Shown: piece by piece, positions 1 to 8,423 of the stretch
How positions within the stretch are numbered: position 1 is the stretch's first letter
How the letters are laid out: each line of letters begins with the position of its first letter
DNA from: Deltaproteobacteria bacterium
GTDB taxonomy: Bacteria; Desulfobacterota_B; Binatia; Bin18
NCBI GenBank assembly: GCA_012271025.1
Contig: JAAXHF010000211.1
Location: 1 to 26,028 of the forward strand
Direction: 5' to 3'
Length of the DNA: 26,028 nucleotides
Notes under the pieces: model-generated
Seen by the model: the letters and a program-made list of their open reading frames with translations, nothing else
What the model was told of the DNA's origin: nothing
The model's database searches: none
Position numbers and translations under genes: made by a program

Positions 1-419
1 GGCTTCTGTTCCTGATTCCACATGACCTTGGCCCCAGCCAGCGGGTCGTTGAGGTCAATGTTGGGAAAGGGCAAGCCCGCCACATAGTTGAACATCTCCC
101 GTCCGTCGGGCGAAATCTCGACCTGGCCCGAGAATTTCTCAGTCGCTTCCTGGAAGAGACGGGGCAGGGGGATCTTGATCGTCTCGATGACCCTGATCTC
201 CATCCCCTCGTTGACGTACCACGCCACACCCGGGATGATCAGGTCACCGGCTTCGGCGATATTGTCTTTGGTATACACCTCACCGGTGTATTTGTGCTCA
301 GGGCCGGTACACTCGACAATGGTGCAATCTTCATACGCGGCGTTGACCGGAACCGCCAGACTGAACGCGCCGATGGCCAGCGCGGCACAGGCGGTTCCCA
401 CAAGTTGCTTCAGCTTCAT
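1..419 (-). CDS. DUF1329 family exported protein, N-terminal part
   Basis: The frame opens at ATG 419 and runs off the left edge, giving about 139 residues. The ATG is preceded by a strong AAGGAGG site about 7 bases upstream. The first ~28 residues form a classical Sec signal peptide: Lys-containing start, Ala/Leu/Val-rich core, and a probable cleavage after VNA. The mature part contains a FPNIDLNDPLAGAKVMW segment, which I recognise as the conserved start of DUF1329 domains. These are periplasmic or outer-membrane-associated proteins of unsettled function, often found near transport or lipid/hydrocarbon genes. It lies 210 bp downstream of the selenoprotein gene on the same strand, so it may be the last gene of that operon or a separate unit. 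Function is not assignable beyond the family. Confidence 0.8.
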   Translation of the reverse strand, partial: MKLKQLVGTACAALAIGAFSLAVPVNAAYEDCTIVECTGPEHKYTGEVYTKDNIAEAGDLIIPGVAWYVNEGMEIRVIETIKIPLPRLFQEATEKFSGQVEISPDGREMFNYVAGLPFPNIDLNDPLAGAKVMWNQEQK

Positions 420-629
420 AGGATTCCCTCCTTGGTGGAGTTTAGCTCATTTCCTACAGCCAAGAGGAGGAGGAAGAGTGGTGACGGCAGGGGAGGATAG
501 AAGGCGAGGATCTGAAACGAGGAGCTTGTGCAAAGGTCTCCTAGCTTGCTGGCTACCCTGTTCGGCTTATCGAGCGTGGCGGGGCGCGTTCCATGGCATT
601 GTCTCCTTTCTGTCCAGACTGGACGTTTG

Positions 630-1175
630 CTAGGCGGCCTGTTGGACCTTGTCTCTCAGCAGCTTGGCGATGATCTGGTCGATGACCTGGTCGGCCAGGC
701 TGCGGACCTCGTCCCGGGTTTTGGGCTGGATCGGATGCTGGACCAGAATCGGCTCGTAGTCCGGCATGCCGAGCGCGGTGCACTGGGCGTGGGCCGCCCC
801 GATGAATTCGGTGGTGGTCACATTGGCGGTCGGAATCCCCTGTTCTTCAAAATAGACCACATCGTGCGAACTGCACGAAATGCAGCCCCCTCAATCGCTG
901 AGGGCTTCGATGATGGCGTCGCACTTCTGGCTGAGCTCGGCTTTGAGCGGCTCGGGCGCGGTCCGGGCGACCGTCGGCTTCATGCGACGCAGAACGTCTT
1001 TTACCCCGTACTGCTCACGCAGGACTTCTTCCACCCGGTCGAGGAAGAAGGCGCCCTTGGCCTTGCTGATGTCAAGCAGGCCGACCGTCTTGCCGGCCAG
1101 GCTCTCCAGCCGAGGAGCGAAGGCTTTCCGCTCGCGTTCGACGACATCCGTCGGGTCGAGTAAGATATCTCCCAT
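630..1175 (-). CDS. UGSC-family selenoprotein (Sec95 encoded by in-frame UGA)
   Basis: One frame of 182 codons is interrupted only by a TGA at 893-891. Both halves are in the same frame, and translation continues sensibly through the TGA. Read as selenocysteine it gives D-U-G-G-C-I-S-C-S-S-H-D at residues 94-105, matching the signature of UGSC (seleno)proteins (U/C-G-S-C followed by a Ser/His/Asp segment). The product is 181 aa: Sec95, Cys98 and Cys101 form a likely redox centre. No signal peptide is visible, so it is probably cytoplasmic. ATG 1175 has a near-perfect AAGGAGGT site at 1181-1188, 15 bp after the stop of the upstream 362-aa gene, so the two are co-transcribed. The second half has no SD of its own, arguing against two genes. 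The enzymatic role is unknown; a thiol/selenol redox reaction is inferred from the motif. Confidence 0.88.
858..882 (-). promoter_or_regulatory. Candidate bacterial SECIS hairpin for Sec95
   Basis: Downstream of the UGA (891-893) the minus strand can fold UCGUGC (878-873) with GCACGA (867-862) around the 5-nt loop AGUUC. The helix can extend by three more pairs (882-880 with 860-858) across one U-U mismatch. The loop begins 18 nt after the UGA and has G at its second position. Both agree with the usual bacterial SECIS rules (a loop roughly 16-37 nt after UGA, G in the first two loop bases). A competing small hairpin, CUGCA/UGCAG, is also possible in the same stretch. SelB binding is inferred. 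Confidence 0.65.
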
Positions 1176-1190
1176 TCAACACCTCCTTGT

Positions 1191-2279
1191 TCAGGTCTGA
1201 ATTTCTTTGGTGGTGATACGGCTGCCGGCGTCAAACCCGGCCCAGCCCTGGACGGCTGCGGAAAAGCGACCCGCCGTGCCACCGGCCACAATAATAACAA
1301 TGTTCTCCGGTTTGGGAAACTTGGGAAAGAGCGTGTCGTCAGTCGGCGGCGGACGGTCTTTCTTGGGCGTCCTGAGCATGCTGACGCCGGCTCCTTCGCC
1401 GCCGTTGACGCCGGGGCGGAGTTCACGCAACGGACGGCGGATGTTCTCGTACAGAAATTGGCGCAGATCGTGTTTTGACCAGCCGTCCTGGGCGAAGGTT
1501 TTGGCGTGCTCGGGGCAAACGACCAGAACGGTGTCCGAGAAGAGTGGATAGTTTTTATGGTTCCACAGACCGGCCATGGTCCAGCCCAGGGACAGCGCCA
1601 ACTGCTCGGCGTTGCGGCTGGCGTGATCGTTGATCTGTAGCGGAGAGTGGCCGCCGAACAGGGTCACGGTACTCTGCTCGGGGCGAAAGCCTTTTTCAAC
1701 GTGCAGCGGCTCCCAGGGGCTCTCCTCCTCGTTTTCGCCCACGCAGAAGGTGTACTGGGCGGGGTGGCCCATGGTTGCCTTGGTGATCTCGTGGGGCTTG
1801 GCGCCGCCGATATTGATGATCATCAGCCGCAGGGCGCGGCCGATGGTCGCGTTGGCCCGGAAGCCGTGGCCCATTGCGTTATGACCGCAGTTCACCCCGA
1901 TCTGGTGACGAACCGGGCCGTTGATAATCGTCATCGGCGAGGCCGAGAAGGTCGTGACGTTGATGCCATGAATGCAGAACTGCTCCTCACATATGGCCTC
2001 AACCGCAGCCAGGACCGTCGGAAAATACGACGGGTGACAGCCCGCCATGACCGCATTGATCGCAATCTTCTCTACGCTTGCCCGGCCGTAATTGGGACCG
2101 ATGGTGCCGATCTCCTCTTTTGGATCACGGGCTGTGGCGGCCAGCATGCGTGCCACCCGCTCCTGGGTGGGCGGGACGACCGGCAGGCCGTCCGTCACCC
2201 CCCGCCCATACAGCAGTTCAACCGGATCGTCTTCTTGGACCTCGATGCGTTGCGAGGCCAGGTGTGCTGAGGCTGCCAT
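1191..2279 (-). CDS. Uncharacterised 362-aa protein, probable partner of the UGSC selenoprotein
   Basis: ATG 2279 follows a strong AAGGAGGG site. The product has no signal peptide or clear TM segment and looks cytoplasmic. Recognisable landmarks are a GLPVVPPT stretch near residue 31, a central region rich in Gly, His and Asn (CGHNAMGHGF, about residues 133-142), and several Cys and His residues that could bind metal or act in thiol chemistry. I cannot assign a named domain. It sits directly between the cyclase-family gene (17 bp) and the selenoprotein gene (15 bp). From memory, proteins of this type accompany UGSC genes in other genomes, but I cannot check that here. A joint role with the selenoprotein is inferred from operon position only. 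Confidence 0.8.
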   Translation of the reverse strand: MAASAHLASQRIEVQEDDPVELLYGRGVTDGLPVVPPTQERVARMLAATARDPKEEIGTIGPNYGRASVEKIAINAVMAGCHPSYFPTVLAAVEAICEEQFCIHGINVTTFSASPMTIINGPVRHQIGVNCGHNAMGHGFRANATIGRALRLMIINIGGAKPHEITKATMGHPAQYTFCVGENEEESPWEPLHVEKGFRPEQSTVTLFGGHSPLQINDHASRNAEQLALSLGWTMAGLWNHKNYPLFSDTVLVVCPEHAKTFAQDGWSKHDLRQFLYENIRRPLRELRPGVNGGEGAGVSMLRTPKKDRPPPTDDTLFPKFPKPENIVIIVAGGTAGRFSAAVQGWAGFDAGSRITTKEIQT

Positions 2280-2296
2280 GCTGCGGGCCCTCCTTG

Positions 2297-3250
2297 TTAT
2301 TTGATCGCCTGAGGATTCACTGGTGAGCCAACCGCTCCGGTGATGGTCAGCGGCGGGGCGACAAACATGAACTCGTACACCCCGTCGGCCGCACAGTCGT
2401 CGGCCAACTCTTCGAGGTCAAAAATCTCGCCCACCAGCATGCCGGCGTGCACGATCAGAATCATGTGCAGGGGTTGGAAGATGTCGGGCGTTTCATTTGG
2501 AATGACCTCGGTGCCCCAGGTGTCGGTGGCATAGCCGGCGACCTGCTTGTCACACAGCCATGACGCGCACGCCACACCCAGCCCCGGCGCATCGCCGCCG
2601 CTATAGGTGCCCCAGTCGTTTTCGGCCCGGACCTGGGCGATCTGGCCGGTGCGAATAATGACGATATCGCCGGTCCCGACACTCACCCGTCCCAGTGCAG
2701 CCGCGCCGTCGAGGTCTTCGGGTTGAATCGCTTCTCCGGGCTCCAGCCAGTTTTTGCCCTTGTAGCGAGGGATATCGAGCAGCACGCCGCGAGAGATAAT
2801 CTTGCTTTTGGCGTTTTCGATGCCGTTTCTTTTGGCTCCGCTGCTGGTCACGACCTCCGCCCCGTAGCCATTGTACATCTTGTCTTTGTACAGGATATGG
2901 GCCAGGGCGTCCCACTGGGTGGCGCACTGGAGCGGCATGGTCACCGCGTCGTCGGTATATTGCAGGTTGGGCAGATGTTTCTGGGCGCCGACCGCGATGT
3001 CACCCCCGTCCTGGATCATGAAGTGAATGGGATTGAAGCGGCCAAAGGCGCCGGTCTGGGGGCCTTTATCGTCAAAGGGGATGGCCAGCGAAATGGCCTT
3101 GCCCTGGGTGACCAGTTGTGCGGCGCTGACCACTTTCTCGGGGGTGATGTAGTTCAGGGTGCCGAGCTGATCCTCAGAGCCCCATTTACCCCAGTTTTTG
3201 TACTTTTGGGCCAGGGCTTCAACGTCTGCCATTGAGTATTGTTGTCCCAT
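2297..3250 (-). CDS. Cyclase family protein (kynurenine formamidase-like metal hydrolase)
   Basis: The 317-aa product starts at ATG 3250 behind an AGAAGGAGA site. It resembles the cyclase family (Pfam PF04199), which includes bacterial kynurenine formamidase and other metal-dependent amide or lactone hydrolases. The usual metal-binding motif HxGTHxDxPxH appears here as TQWDALAH (residues 111-118): the Asp and last His remain, while the first positions are changed, as in the long cyclase-family subgroup. N-terminal NWGKWGSEDQLGTLNYI is also typical of that subgroup. It is the first gene of the selenoprotein operon. Its substrate is unknown; tryptophan catabolism is not supported by the neighbours. 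Confidence 0.82.
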   Translation of the reverse strand: MGQQYSMADVEALAQKYKNWGKWGSEDQLGTLNYITPEKVVSAAQLVTQGKAISLAIPFDDKGPQTGAFGRFNPIHFMIQDGGDIAVGAQKHLPNLQYTDDAVTMPLQCATQWDALAHILYKDKMYNGYGAEVVTSSGAKRNGIENAKSKIISRGVLLDIPRYKGKNWLEPGEAIQPEDLDGAAALGRVSVGTGDIVIIRTGQIAQVRAENDWGTYSGGDAPGLGVACASWLCDKQVAGYATDTWGTEVIPNETPDIFQPLHMILIVHAGMLVGEIFDLEELADDCAADGVYEFMFVAPPLTITGAVGSPVNPQAIK

Positions 3251-3326
3251 ATTTCGTTCTCCTTCTACTCAACGCCTGTCTTCCCACATCTGACAGCCGT
3301 GCGTCAAGACAAAGATATCCCTAGCT

Positions 3327-3350
3327 GCCCTCTGCGATCAGGCAGAGGGC
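3327..3350 (-). terminator. Hairpin downstream of fmt, possible terminator
   Basis: GCCCTCTGC (3327-3335) and GCAGAGGGC (3342-3350) form a perfect 9-bp stem with a 6-nt loop, 15 bases after the fmt stop and upstream of the cyclase gene. No strong T-run follows on the minus strand, only a short mixed AT stretch, so intrinsic termination is uncertain. It neatly separates the priA-def-fmt unit from the selenoprotein operon. Confidence 0.4.
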
Positions 3351-3365
3351 GTGCCGTCCGGCGGC

Positions 3366-4310
3366 TCAGGTGCCGAGTAGTGTGCCGGGCGTTTGGGGCT
3401 GACCCTTGAGGAATTCGGTAATGGCTAAGCGTTTTTTTCCGGCCAGCTGCACTTCTTCGAGGGCCAGGGCTCCACGGCCGGTGGCGATCAGCAGTTGGCC
3501 CGAGGCGGACGGCAGGACTGTTCCCGGCGCCACGTCTGAGACCGTGGACTGTATGACCCGGGCGGCGGAGATTTTGAGCAGCCTGCCCCGCAGGCTGGTA
3601 TAGGCCGACGGCCAGGGATGGAAGGCCCGAATGCGTCGTTCGATACTGAGCGCGTCCTTGGTCCAGTCGATGCGGCCGTCTTCTTTTTTGATCGCCGTGG
3701 CGTACGTCACCTGGCTCTCATCCTGCGGGCGGGCGACGAGCCGTCCGTGCTTGAGCAGGCCCAGAGCCCGGTCGAGTGTTTCGGCTCCGAGCACGGACAG
3801 TGTGTCGTGCAGGCTGCCACCGGTTTCGGTTTCGGTGATGGGACAGGCTTTTTGCAGCAGAATATCGCCCGCATCCATGTGCTCATTCACCTGCATGATG
3901 GTGACGCCGGTCTGCCGCTCGCCATTGGCAATCGCCCATTGAATGGGCGCCGCCCCCCGGTACTTGGGCAGCAGGGAAGCGTGGACATTGATGCAGCCGT
4001 GGGGCGGCAGGTCGAGCAGACTTGTGGGCAGCAGCTTGCCGTAGGCTGCAATCACCAGCAGGTCGGGCTGCCAGTCACGCAGTCGGGCCACGACCTCGGG
4101 CGGGCGCAGCTTGGCGGGCTGAAAAACCGGAATGTCGTGTGCGAGCGCGCAGGCTTTGACCGCCGAGGGACGCAGCGCCATGCCTCGACCGGCCGGTTGG
4201 TCGGGCTGGGTGACCACACCGACGAGGGTGTCTGGTCCCTCAATCAGAGCCCGCAGTGACGGCACGGCGAAGTCCGGCGTGCCCATGAAGACGAGACGCA
4301 GGGGTTTCAC
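3366..4310 (-). CDS. fmt: Methionyl-tRNA formyltransferase
   Basis: Adds a formyl group from 10-formyl-tetrahydrofolate to initiator Met-tRNA. From GTG 4310 the protein is 314 aa, the normal length, and begins with KPLRLVFMGTPDF, the standard Fmt N-terminus. The catalytic triad is visible as Asn108, His110 and Asp146 within CINVHASLLPKYRGAAPIQW and the later HMDAGDIL. The C-terminal OB-like domain is present (AFHPWPSAYT onward). The frame is open to GTG 4400, which would add 30 residues and overlap def, but neither start has a good SD; I chose 4310 by family alignment. The gene follows def, which acts on the formyl group that Fmt adds. This pairing is common in bacteria. Confidence 0.95.
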   Translation of the reverse strand: MKPLRLVFMGTPDFAVPSLRALIEGPDTLVGVVTQPDQPAGRGMALRPSAVKACALAHDIPVFQPAKLRPPEVVARLRDWQPDLLVIAAYGKLLPTSLLDLPPHGCINVHASLLPKYRGAAPIQWAIANGERQTGVTIMQVNEHMDAGDILLQKACPITETETGGSLHDTLSVLGAETLDRALGLLKHGRLVARPQDESQVTYATAIKKEDGRIDWTKDALSIERRIRAFHPWPSAYTSLRGRLLKISAARVIQSTVSDVAPGTVLPSASGQLLIATGRGALALEEVQLAGKKRLAITEFLKGQPQTPGTLLGT

Positions 4311-4374
4311 CGTGTCCGTAGAGGGGAAGGGGGGGTTCTTCCTGACACGCTGGTCGTCCTCGTTCGGTGTCAGA

Positions 4375-4893
4375 TTACCGCTTGAGTGGGCGGCCTTCAC
4401 GGATCAGTTTCTTGACCCGTCGACTGTAGATGTCGCGCTTGAGCCGGCTGATGCGGTCGATGAACAGCTTGCCGTCAAGATGGTCGATCTCGTGTTGCAG
4501 GGCCACGGCCAACAGGTCTTCAGCCTGCAGGGTGATTTCTTTTTGGTCAAGCGTCCAGGCGCTGACCTCGACTTTGGCGGCCCGTTTGACCTCGGCGGTA
4601 TAATCAATGACGCTGAGACAGCCTTCTTCCCACACCACAGAGCCTTCCCTGGCGGTGACACGTGGATTGACCAGCTTCAGCAGCTCCTTGCCGGGCTCTT
4701 CATGGTTCACGTCGAGAACGATAACACGTTGGGTTGTCCCGAGCTGGGGGGCGGACAGACCCACACCCGGCGCGTCATACATGGTTTCCACCATGTCTTC
4801 GATCAGGCGCGCCAACTCACCGTCCATGTGCTCGACCGCAGCCGAGGTTTTGGTCAGGCGCAGGTCTGGAAAATGCAGAATGTCTCGTATCAT
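4375..4893 (-). CDS. def: Peptide deformylase
   Basis: Removes the N-formyl group from nascent proteins in the cytoplasm. The 172-aa product carries all three family motifs: GVGLSAPQ (residues 43-50), EGCLS (90-94, metal-binding Cys92) and QHEIDHLDG (133-141, His134 and His138 as metal ligands, Glu135 as catalytic base). ATG 4893 has an AAAGGGAG site upstream. It lies 20 bp after priA and just before fmt, so priA-def-fmt is probably one transcript. The motif 1 variant with Ser (GLSAPQ rather than GLAAPQ) is common. Confidence 0.97.
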   Translation of the reverse strand: MIRDILHFPDLRLTKTSAAVEHMDGELARLIEDMVETMYDAPGVGLSAPQLGTTQRVIVLDVNHEEPGKELLKLVNPRVTAREGSVVWEEGCLSVIDYTAEVKRAAKVEVSAWTLDQKEITLQAEDLLAVALQHEIDHLDGKLFIDRISRLKRDIYSRRVKKLIREGRPLKR

Positions 4894-4913
4894 CAGGCTC
4901 CCTTTGTTGATTT

Positions 4914-7259
4914 CTATAACATGCTATACGGATCGACATCAACGATTGTCCGCAGGCGTGGCTTGGTCGGACCGAATTCCTGGACGAGTGCGTGGCGAAC
5001 CTGTCGGATCAGACCGTGCAGGGCGCGCGCCTGCTCGCCCTTGAGCAGTAGCTGCCAACGGATCCGGCCTTTCATCTTTTCAATCGGCGCCGGCGCCGGA
5101 CCCAGCACCAGCGCCTCTGGAACGTGGTCTTGGATGAGAGCCTGTAGACACTCGGCAAAGCGCTCGGCATAGGCCACGACTTCTTCGCTATCGGCGCCCT
5201 CAAATCGAATATTCACCGCCCGGGCGAACGGCGGGTAGTCGAGCTGTCTGCGGTAGTCCAACTCCTGGTCGGCAAAACGGCTGAAGTCGTGCTGGAGCGC
5301 AGCCCGGATACTGTAGTGATCGGGCGAGTAGGTCTGAATGATGACCCGGCCCGGTTCGTCTCCGCGACCGGCCCGGCCGGCCACTTGAGCCAGCAGCTGA
5401 AAAGTCCTCTCGGCCGCCCGGAAGTCGGGCAGGTTGAGAGAGAGGTCGGCCAGCACGACGCCGACCAGGGTGACCCGTGGCACATCGTGGCCCTTGGCAA
5501 TCATCTGGGTCCCGATCAGGACGTCCAGTTCTCCCGCCCGCCAAGCGCCTAAAATGCGCTCCAGCGCGCCGCGCCGGCGGATCGTGTCGCGGTCAAGACG
5601 ACCGATCCGTGCGTCGGGCATCAGTTGGACGAGGGCTTCCTCAACCTGCTGGGTCCCGACTCCGCTATCTTTCAGCGACCCACTCGAACAGCTCGGACAG
5701 CGCTCCGGTGGAGGTTTGGAGAAGCCGCAGTAATGACACCGCAGGGCGTGGTTCGTGCGATGCCAGGTGAGCGTCACGCTGCAGTGCGGGCAGAGCAGCG
5801 CTTCCCCGCACTGCTGGCACTGGAGGTAGTTCGCATACCCCCGCCGGTTCATGAACACCAGACTCTGCCGGCCGGCTTGGTGGTTTTCCACCAGGGCGTG
5901 CTGGAGGAGGGGGGAGAAAATTCGATCCGTCCGGCTTGGCTGGGCGTCCGGTTTTGGCCGACCCTGGCGGCGCAGGTCCACTACCTGCACCGCCGGGAGC
6001 GGACGTGAGGCAATCCGCTGGGGCAGGCTTAGCAGGGTATAGCGCCCGGACTGGCTATGCAGGTAGCTTTCGAGCGAAGGGGTGGCCGAGCCCAGGACCA
6101 CCGGACAGGAGGAGATCCTGCCACGGACCACGGCCAAGTCTCTGGCGTTATACCGGACACCCTCTTCCTGCTTGTAGGCGCTGTCGTGCTCTTCATCGAC
6201 CACGATCAGGCCCAGCTGGCTTACCGGGGAGAAAATCGCCGAGCGGGCACCAATAATGACCTGAGCCTCTCCGCGTGCAATGCGTTGCCATTCTGCCCGG
6301 CGCTGGCTGGTCCGCATACTGCTGTGCACAACGGCGACCTGCGATCCAAAACGCTGTTGGGCGCGCTCGACCAGCTGGTGGGTCAGCCCAATCTCGGGGA
6401 CCAGTATCAGCACCCGCTTGCCGCTACGCACAACAGCCTGCGCAGCGTGGATATACACCTCGGTTTTCCCGCTACCGGTTACCCCATGCAGCAGAAACAC
6501 CCGAAAGGTCCCGGATTCGACGCCGGTAGTGATTTGTCTACAAGCTGCAGTTTGTTCGGCCGAGAGGTGCAAAGGAGGGGCACTGGCCGCCGCCCTGACC
6601 GGAGCCGCCGAAGCGGCTTTGGGCTGGCGTGCTTGCGGAATATGCTCTCGGACGGTGAGCAGCTGGCGGGCTTCGAGGCTGTGCAGGATTTTTCCTATCG
6701 GTAAGCCGGGAAAGCGTCGGCCGAGGGTCTTTGTGGTGACCCGTTTTTTGGCCAACACGAAATCCAACACGGTTTTTTCTCCGCCCCTCAGCTCTGGCTG
6801 GTTCGGCTCGACAGCGGCTGAGGACCGCTCCTGAACGTCCGAAGTATCTGAAAAGGCGAGGCTTTTGACTTTTGACGGTTTGACCGGGGTCACCACCCGG
6901 GTACTCTCGCTACGCAGGCTGCTGGGCAGCATCGTACTCAGCACTTCCCCCAAGGCCACCATATAGTACTTGGCTGTCCACCGCCACAATTCCATCATCT
7001 CTTCAGAAAAAATAGGGACTTCATCGAGAACATCAAGAATATCCTTCAAGTTTCTATCGGTTAAGTCATGAGACGTGCTGACCCGTGTCACCACCCCGGT
7101 CATTTTCCGACGACCAACCGGCACGAGAACCCGTATGCCAGGGGCGAGGTGAGCCTGAAATACCTCGGGAATGGCGTAGGTTAGTTCTTCATGGTGACTG
7201 ATTGGGGCGGTGACCACCACAAAAGCGAAAGTAAAAGATGAAGTTTTCGATTCAAGCAT
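4914..7259 (-). CDS. priA: Primosomal replication protein N' (PriA helicase)
   Basis: A 3'-to-5' DNA helicase that restarts stalled replication forks by loading DnaB. The 781-aa product has the N-terminal 3'-OH-binding domain (about residues 10-105), Walker A GVTGSGKT (259-266), a DEEH box (355-358), SAT motif (391-393), and an eight-cysteine zinc region (Cys481, 484, 490, 493, 508, 511, 521, 524). The C-terminal helicase part contains GTQMIAKGHD and QVAGRAGRG. All motifs are intact and the length is only slightly above E. coli PriA; an Ala/Pro-rich linker at 210-230 explains this. ATG 7259 is the first possible Met. It is transcribed away from pilM across a 63-bp divergent spacer. Confidence 0.97.
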   Translation of the reverse strand: MLESKTSSFTFAFVVVTAPISHHEELTYAIPEVFQAHLAPGIRVLVPVGRRKMTGVVTRVSTSHDLTDRNLKDILDVLDEVPIFSEEMMELWRWTAKYYMVALGEVLSTMLPSSLRSESTRVVTPVKPSKVKSLAFSDTSDVQERSSAAVEPNQPELRGGEKTVLDFVLAKKRVTTKTLGRRFPGLPIGKILHSLEARQLLTVREHIPQARQPKAASAAPVRAAASAPPLHLSAEQTAACRQITTGVESGTFRVFLLHGVTGSGKTEVYIHAAQAVVRSGKRVLILVPEIGLTHQLVERAQQRFGSQVAVVHSSMRTSQRRAEWQRIARGEAQVIIGARSAIFSPVSQLGLIVVDEEHDSAYKQEEGVRYNARDLAVVRGRISSCPVVLGSATPSLESYLHSQSGRYTLLSLPQRIASRPLPAVQVVDLRRQGRPKPDAQPSRTDRIFSPLLQHALVENHQAGRQSLVFMNRRGYANYLQCQQCGEALLCPHCSVTLTWHRTNHALRCHYCGFSKPPPERCPSCSSGSLKDSGVGTQQVEEALVQLMPDARIGRLDRDTIRRRGALERILGAWRAGELDVLIGTQMIAKGHDVPRVTLVGVVLADLSLNLPDFRAAERTFQLLAQVAGRAGRGDEPGRVIIQTYSPDHYSIRAALQHDFSRFADQELDYRRQLDYPPFARAVNIRFEGADSEEVVAYAERFAECLQALIQDHVPEALVLGPAPAPIEKMKGRIRWQLLLKGEQARALHGLIRQVRHALVQEFGPTKPRLRTIVDVDPYSML

Positions 7260-7288
7260 TTGACAATATACTTTTTGTTTGCAATATT
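7260..7288 (+). promoter_or_regulatory. Sigma70-type promoter for the pil operon
   Basis: TTGACA at 7260-7265 is a perfect -35 box. It is separated by 17 bp from AATATT at 7283-7288, which matches four of six -10 positions. The spacer is strikingly AT-rich against its GC-rich surroundings. The -35 box abuts the priA start codon (7257-7259), so pilM and priA promoters overlap. On the minus strand, TATATT within the same stretch could be the -10 box for priA, without a clear -35. Confidence 0.6.
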
Positions 7289-7322
7289 AAGTGCCCGAAA
7301 AGATTAGAACTTGGAAATTTTC

Positions 7323-8423
7323 ATGACGACTCTTGTGAGCGGCATAGGGGATTTCTTCCAAAAAGTCCTCAGACCTGTTTCGGTTTCATTCCGAGGAGAG
7401 AAAACCTATCTGAGCCTGGACATCGGGACAAGCTCGGTCAAAATGCTCGAAATACAGGACACCGATGGCGCCCTGCAGGTCATGCAGGCCGGCATTGAAC
7501 CCCTCCCGTCGAACACCGTCCAGGCCGGCCTGATTCACGATGCGGCCAGACTGGCCGCATCTCTCCAGAGCCTGATAGAGGCGCATCAGATCAAAACCAC
7601 CGATGTGGTCACGGCCCTGCCCGGCTCTGTCGTGGTCAGTAAGCGTCTGACTCTTCCAGCCCAGGAGCCGAGAGAGCTGCACCAGAGCATTCTGTTCGAG
7701 GCCGGCAACGTTATCCCCGAGAGCCTCGAAGAGATGAGCATTGATTACCAGGTACTGGGCCGGACTGCAGACACCCAGACTGTCGATATTCTGCTCGTTG
7801 CAGTCCGCAAAGACGTGCTTGAGGGGTATGTGACGGCGATGCGTCAGGCCGGCCTCGTGCCGCGTATCGTTGATGTTGACTCTTTTGCCCTCGAAAACGG
7901 GTTTGAACTCAACTACCAGGCCATGCCCGACGAGACGATTGGCCTGATTGATATTGGCGCGCAGTCCGCTTCCATTCATATCGTCAAAGATGGGCAGTCG
8001 GCGTGTACCGCCGAGGTGCCAGTTGGCGGGCAGCACCTCACCCACTTCCTCGCCCAGGAGTTGGGTATTGACCACGGGCAGGCCGAGCGGCTCAAGCTGG
8101 ATGCTGAAGATCGGGACGCCGTCCAGCCCCTTCTCGCCCGAGCAGCACAGCAATTGGTGGATGAAGTCCAGCGTGGGCTGGGCTTTGCCTGGTCGGACGC
8201 GGGCCACGATCAACTGCATACGATCTATGTCAGCGGGGGTAGCGCTCGTCTGCCGGGCCTCGTTTCGACCATGGCGACACGTTTCGGGGTAAAGACCGAG
8301 ATTTTTGAACCCTTCCGCCTGCTGGACGTGCATCCGTCCGTTGATGACGTATGGCTTGACCGCCATGCCGCCAGCTTTGCCGTCGGTGTTGGGCTGGCCA
8401 CCAGACGACCGGGGGACAGATGA
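7323..8423 (+). CDS. pilM: Type IV pilus assembly ATPase-like protein PilM
   Basis: Actin-like cytoplasmic protein of the type IV pilus inner-membrane platform; it binds the cytoplasmic tail of PilN. The 366-aa product shows the family landmarks: phosphate-1 loop YLSLDIGTSSVKMLEI near residue 29, second phosphate motif GLIDIGAQSASIHIV, and the adenosine loop IYVSGGSARLPGL. ATG 7323 is preferred over an in-frame TTG at 7311 because it is a standard start, though the SD (GGA) is weak. The gene is first in the pilMNOPQ operon and overlaps pilN by the ATGA tetranucleotide at 8420-8423, indicating translational coupling. Confidence 0.93.
   Translation: MTTLVSGIGDFFQKVLRPVSVSFRGEKTYLSLDIGTSSVKMLEIQDTDGALQVMQAGIEPLPSNTVQAGLIHDAARLAASLQSLIEAHQIKTTDVVTALPGSVVVSKRLTLPAQEPRELHQSILFEAGNVIPESLEEMSIDYQVLGRTADTQTVDILLVAVRKDVLEGYVTAMRQAGLVPRIVDVDSFALENGFELNYQAMPDETIGLIDIGAQSASIHIVKDGQSACTAEVPVGGQHLTHFLAQELGIDHGQAERLKLDAEDRDAVQPLLARAAQQLVDEVQRGLGFAWSDAGHDQLHTIYVSGGSARLPGLVSTMATRFGVKTEIFEPFRLLDVHPSVDDVWLDRHAASFAVGVGLATRRPGDR

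Noticed and set aside
560..612. Short minus-strand frame (13 codons) behind an AAAGGAG site after the selenoprotein stop
   Set aside because: Too short and without recognisable content; kept only as part of the 420-629 spacer, in which I see nothing else certain.
630..860. Separate small gene for the C-terminal half of the selenoprotein
   Set aside because: No SD before its first Met, and the conserved GGCISCSSHD lies upstream of that Met, so it belongs to one protein read through UGA.
528..1163. 211-codon plus-strand open frame
   Set aside because: Antisense to the selenoprotein gene. The latter has an SD, operon context and a family motif.
7386..8366. 326-codon minus-strand open frame
   Set aside because: Fully antisense to pilM, with no recognisable protein features.
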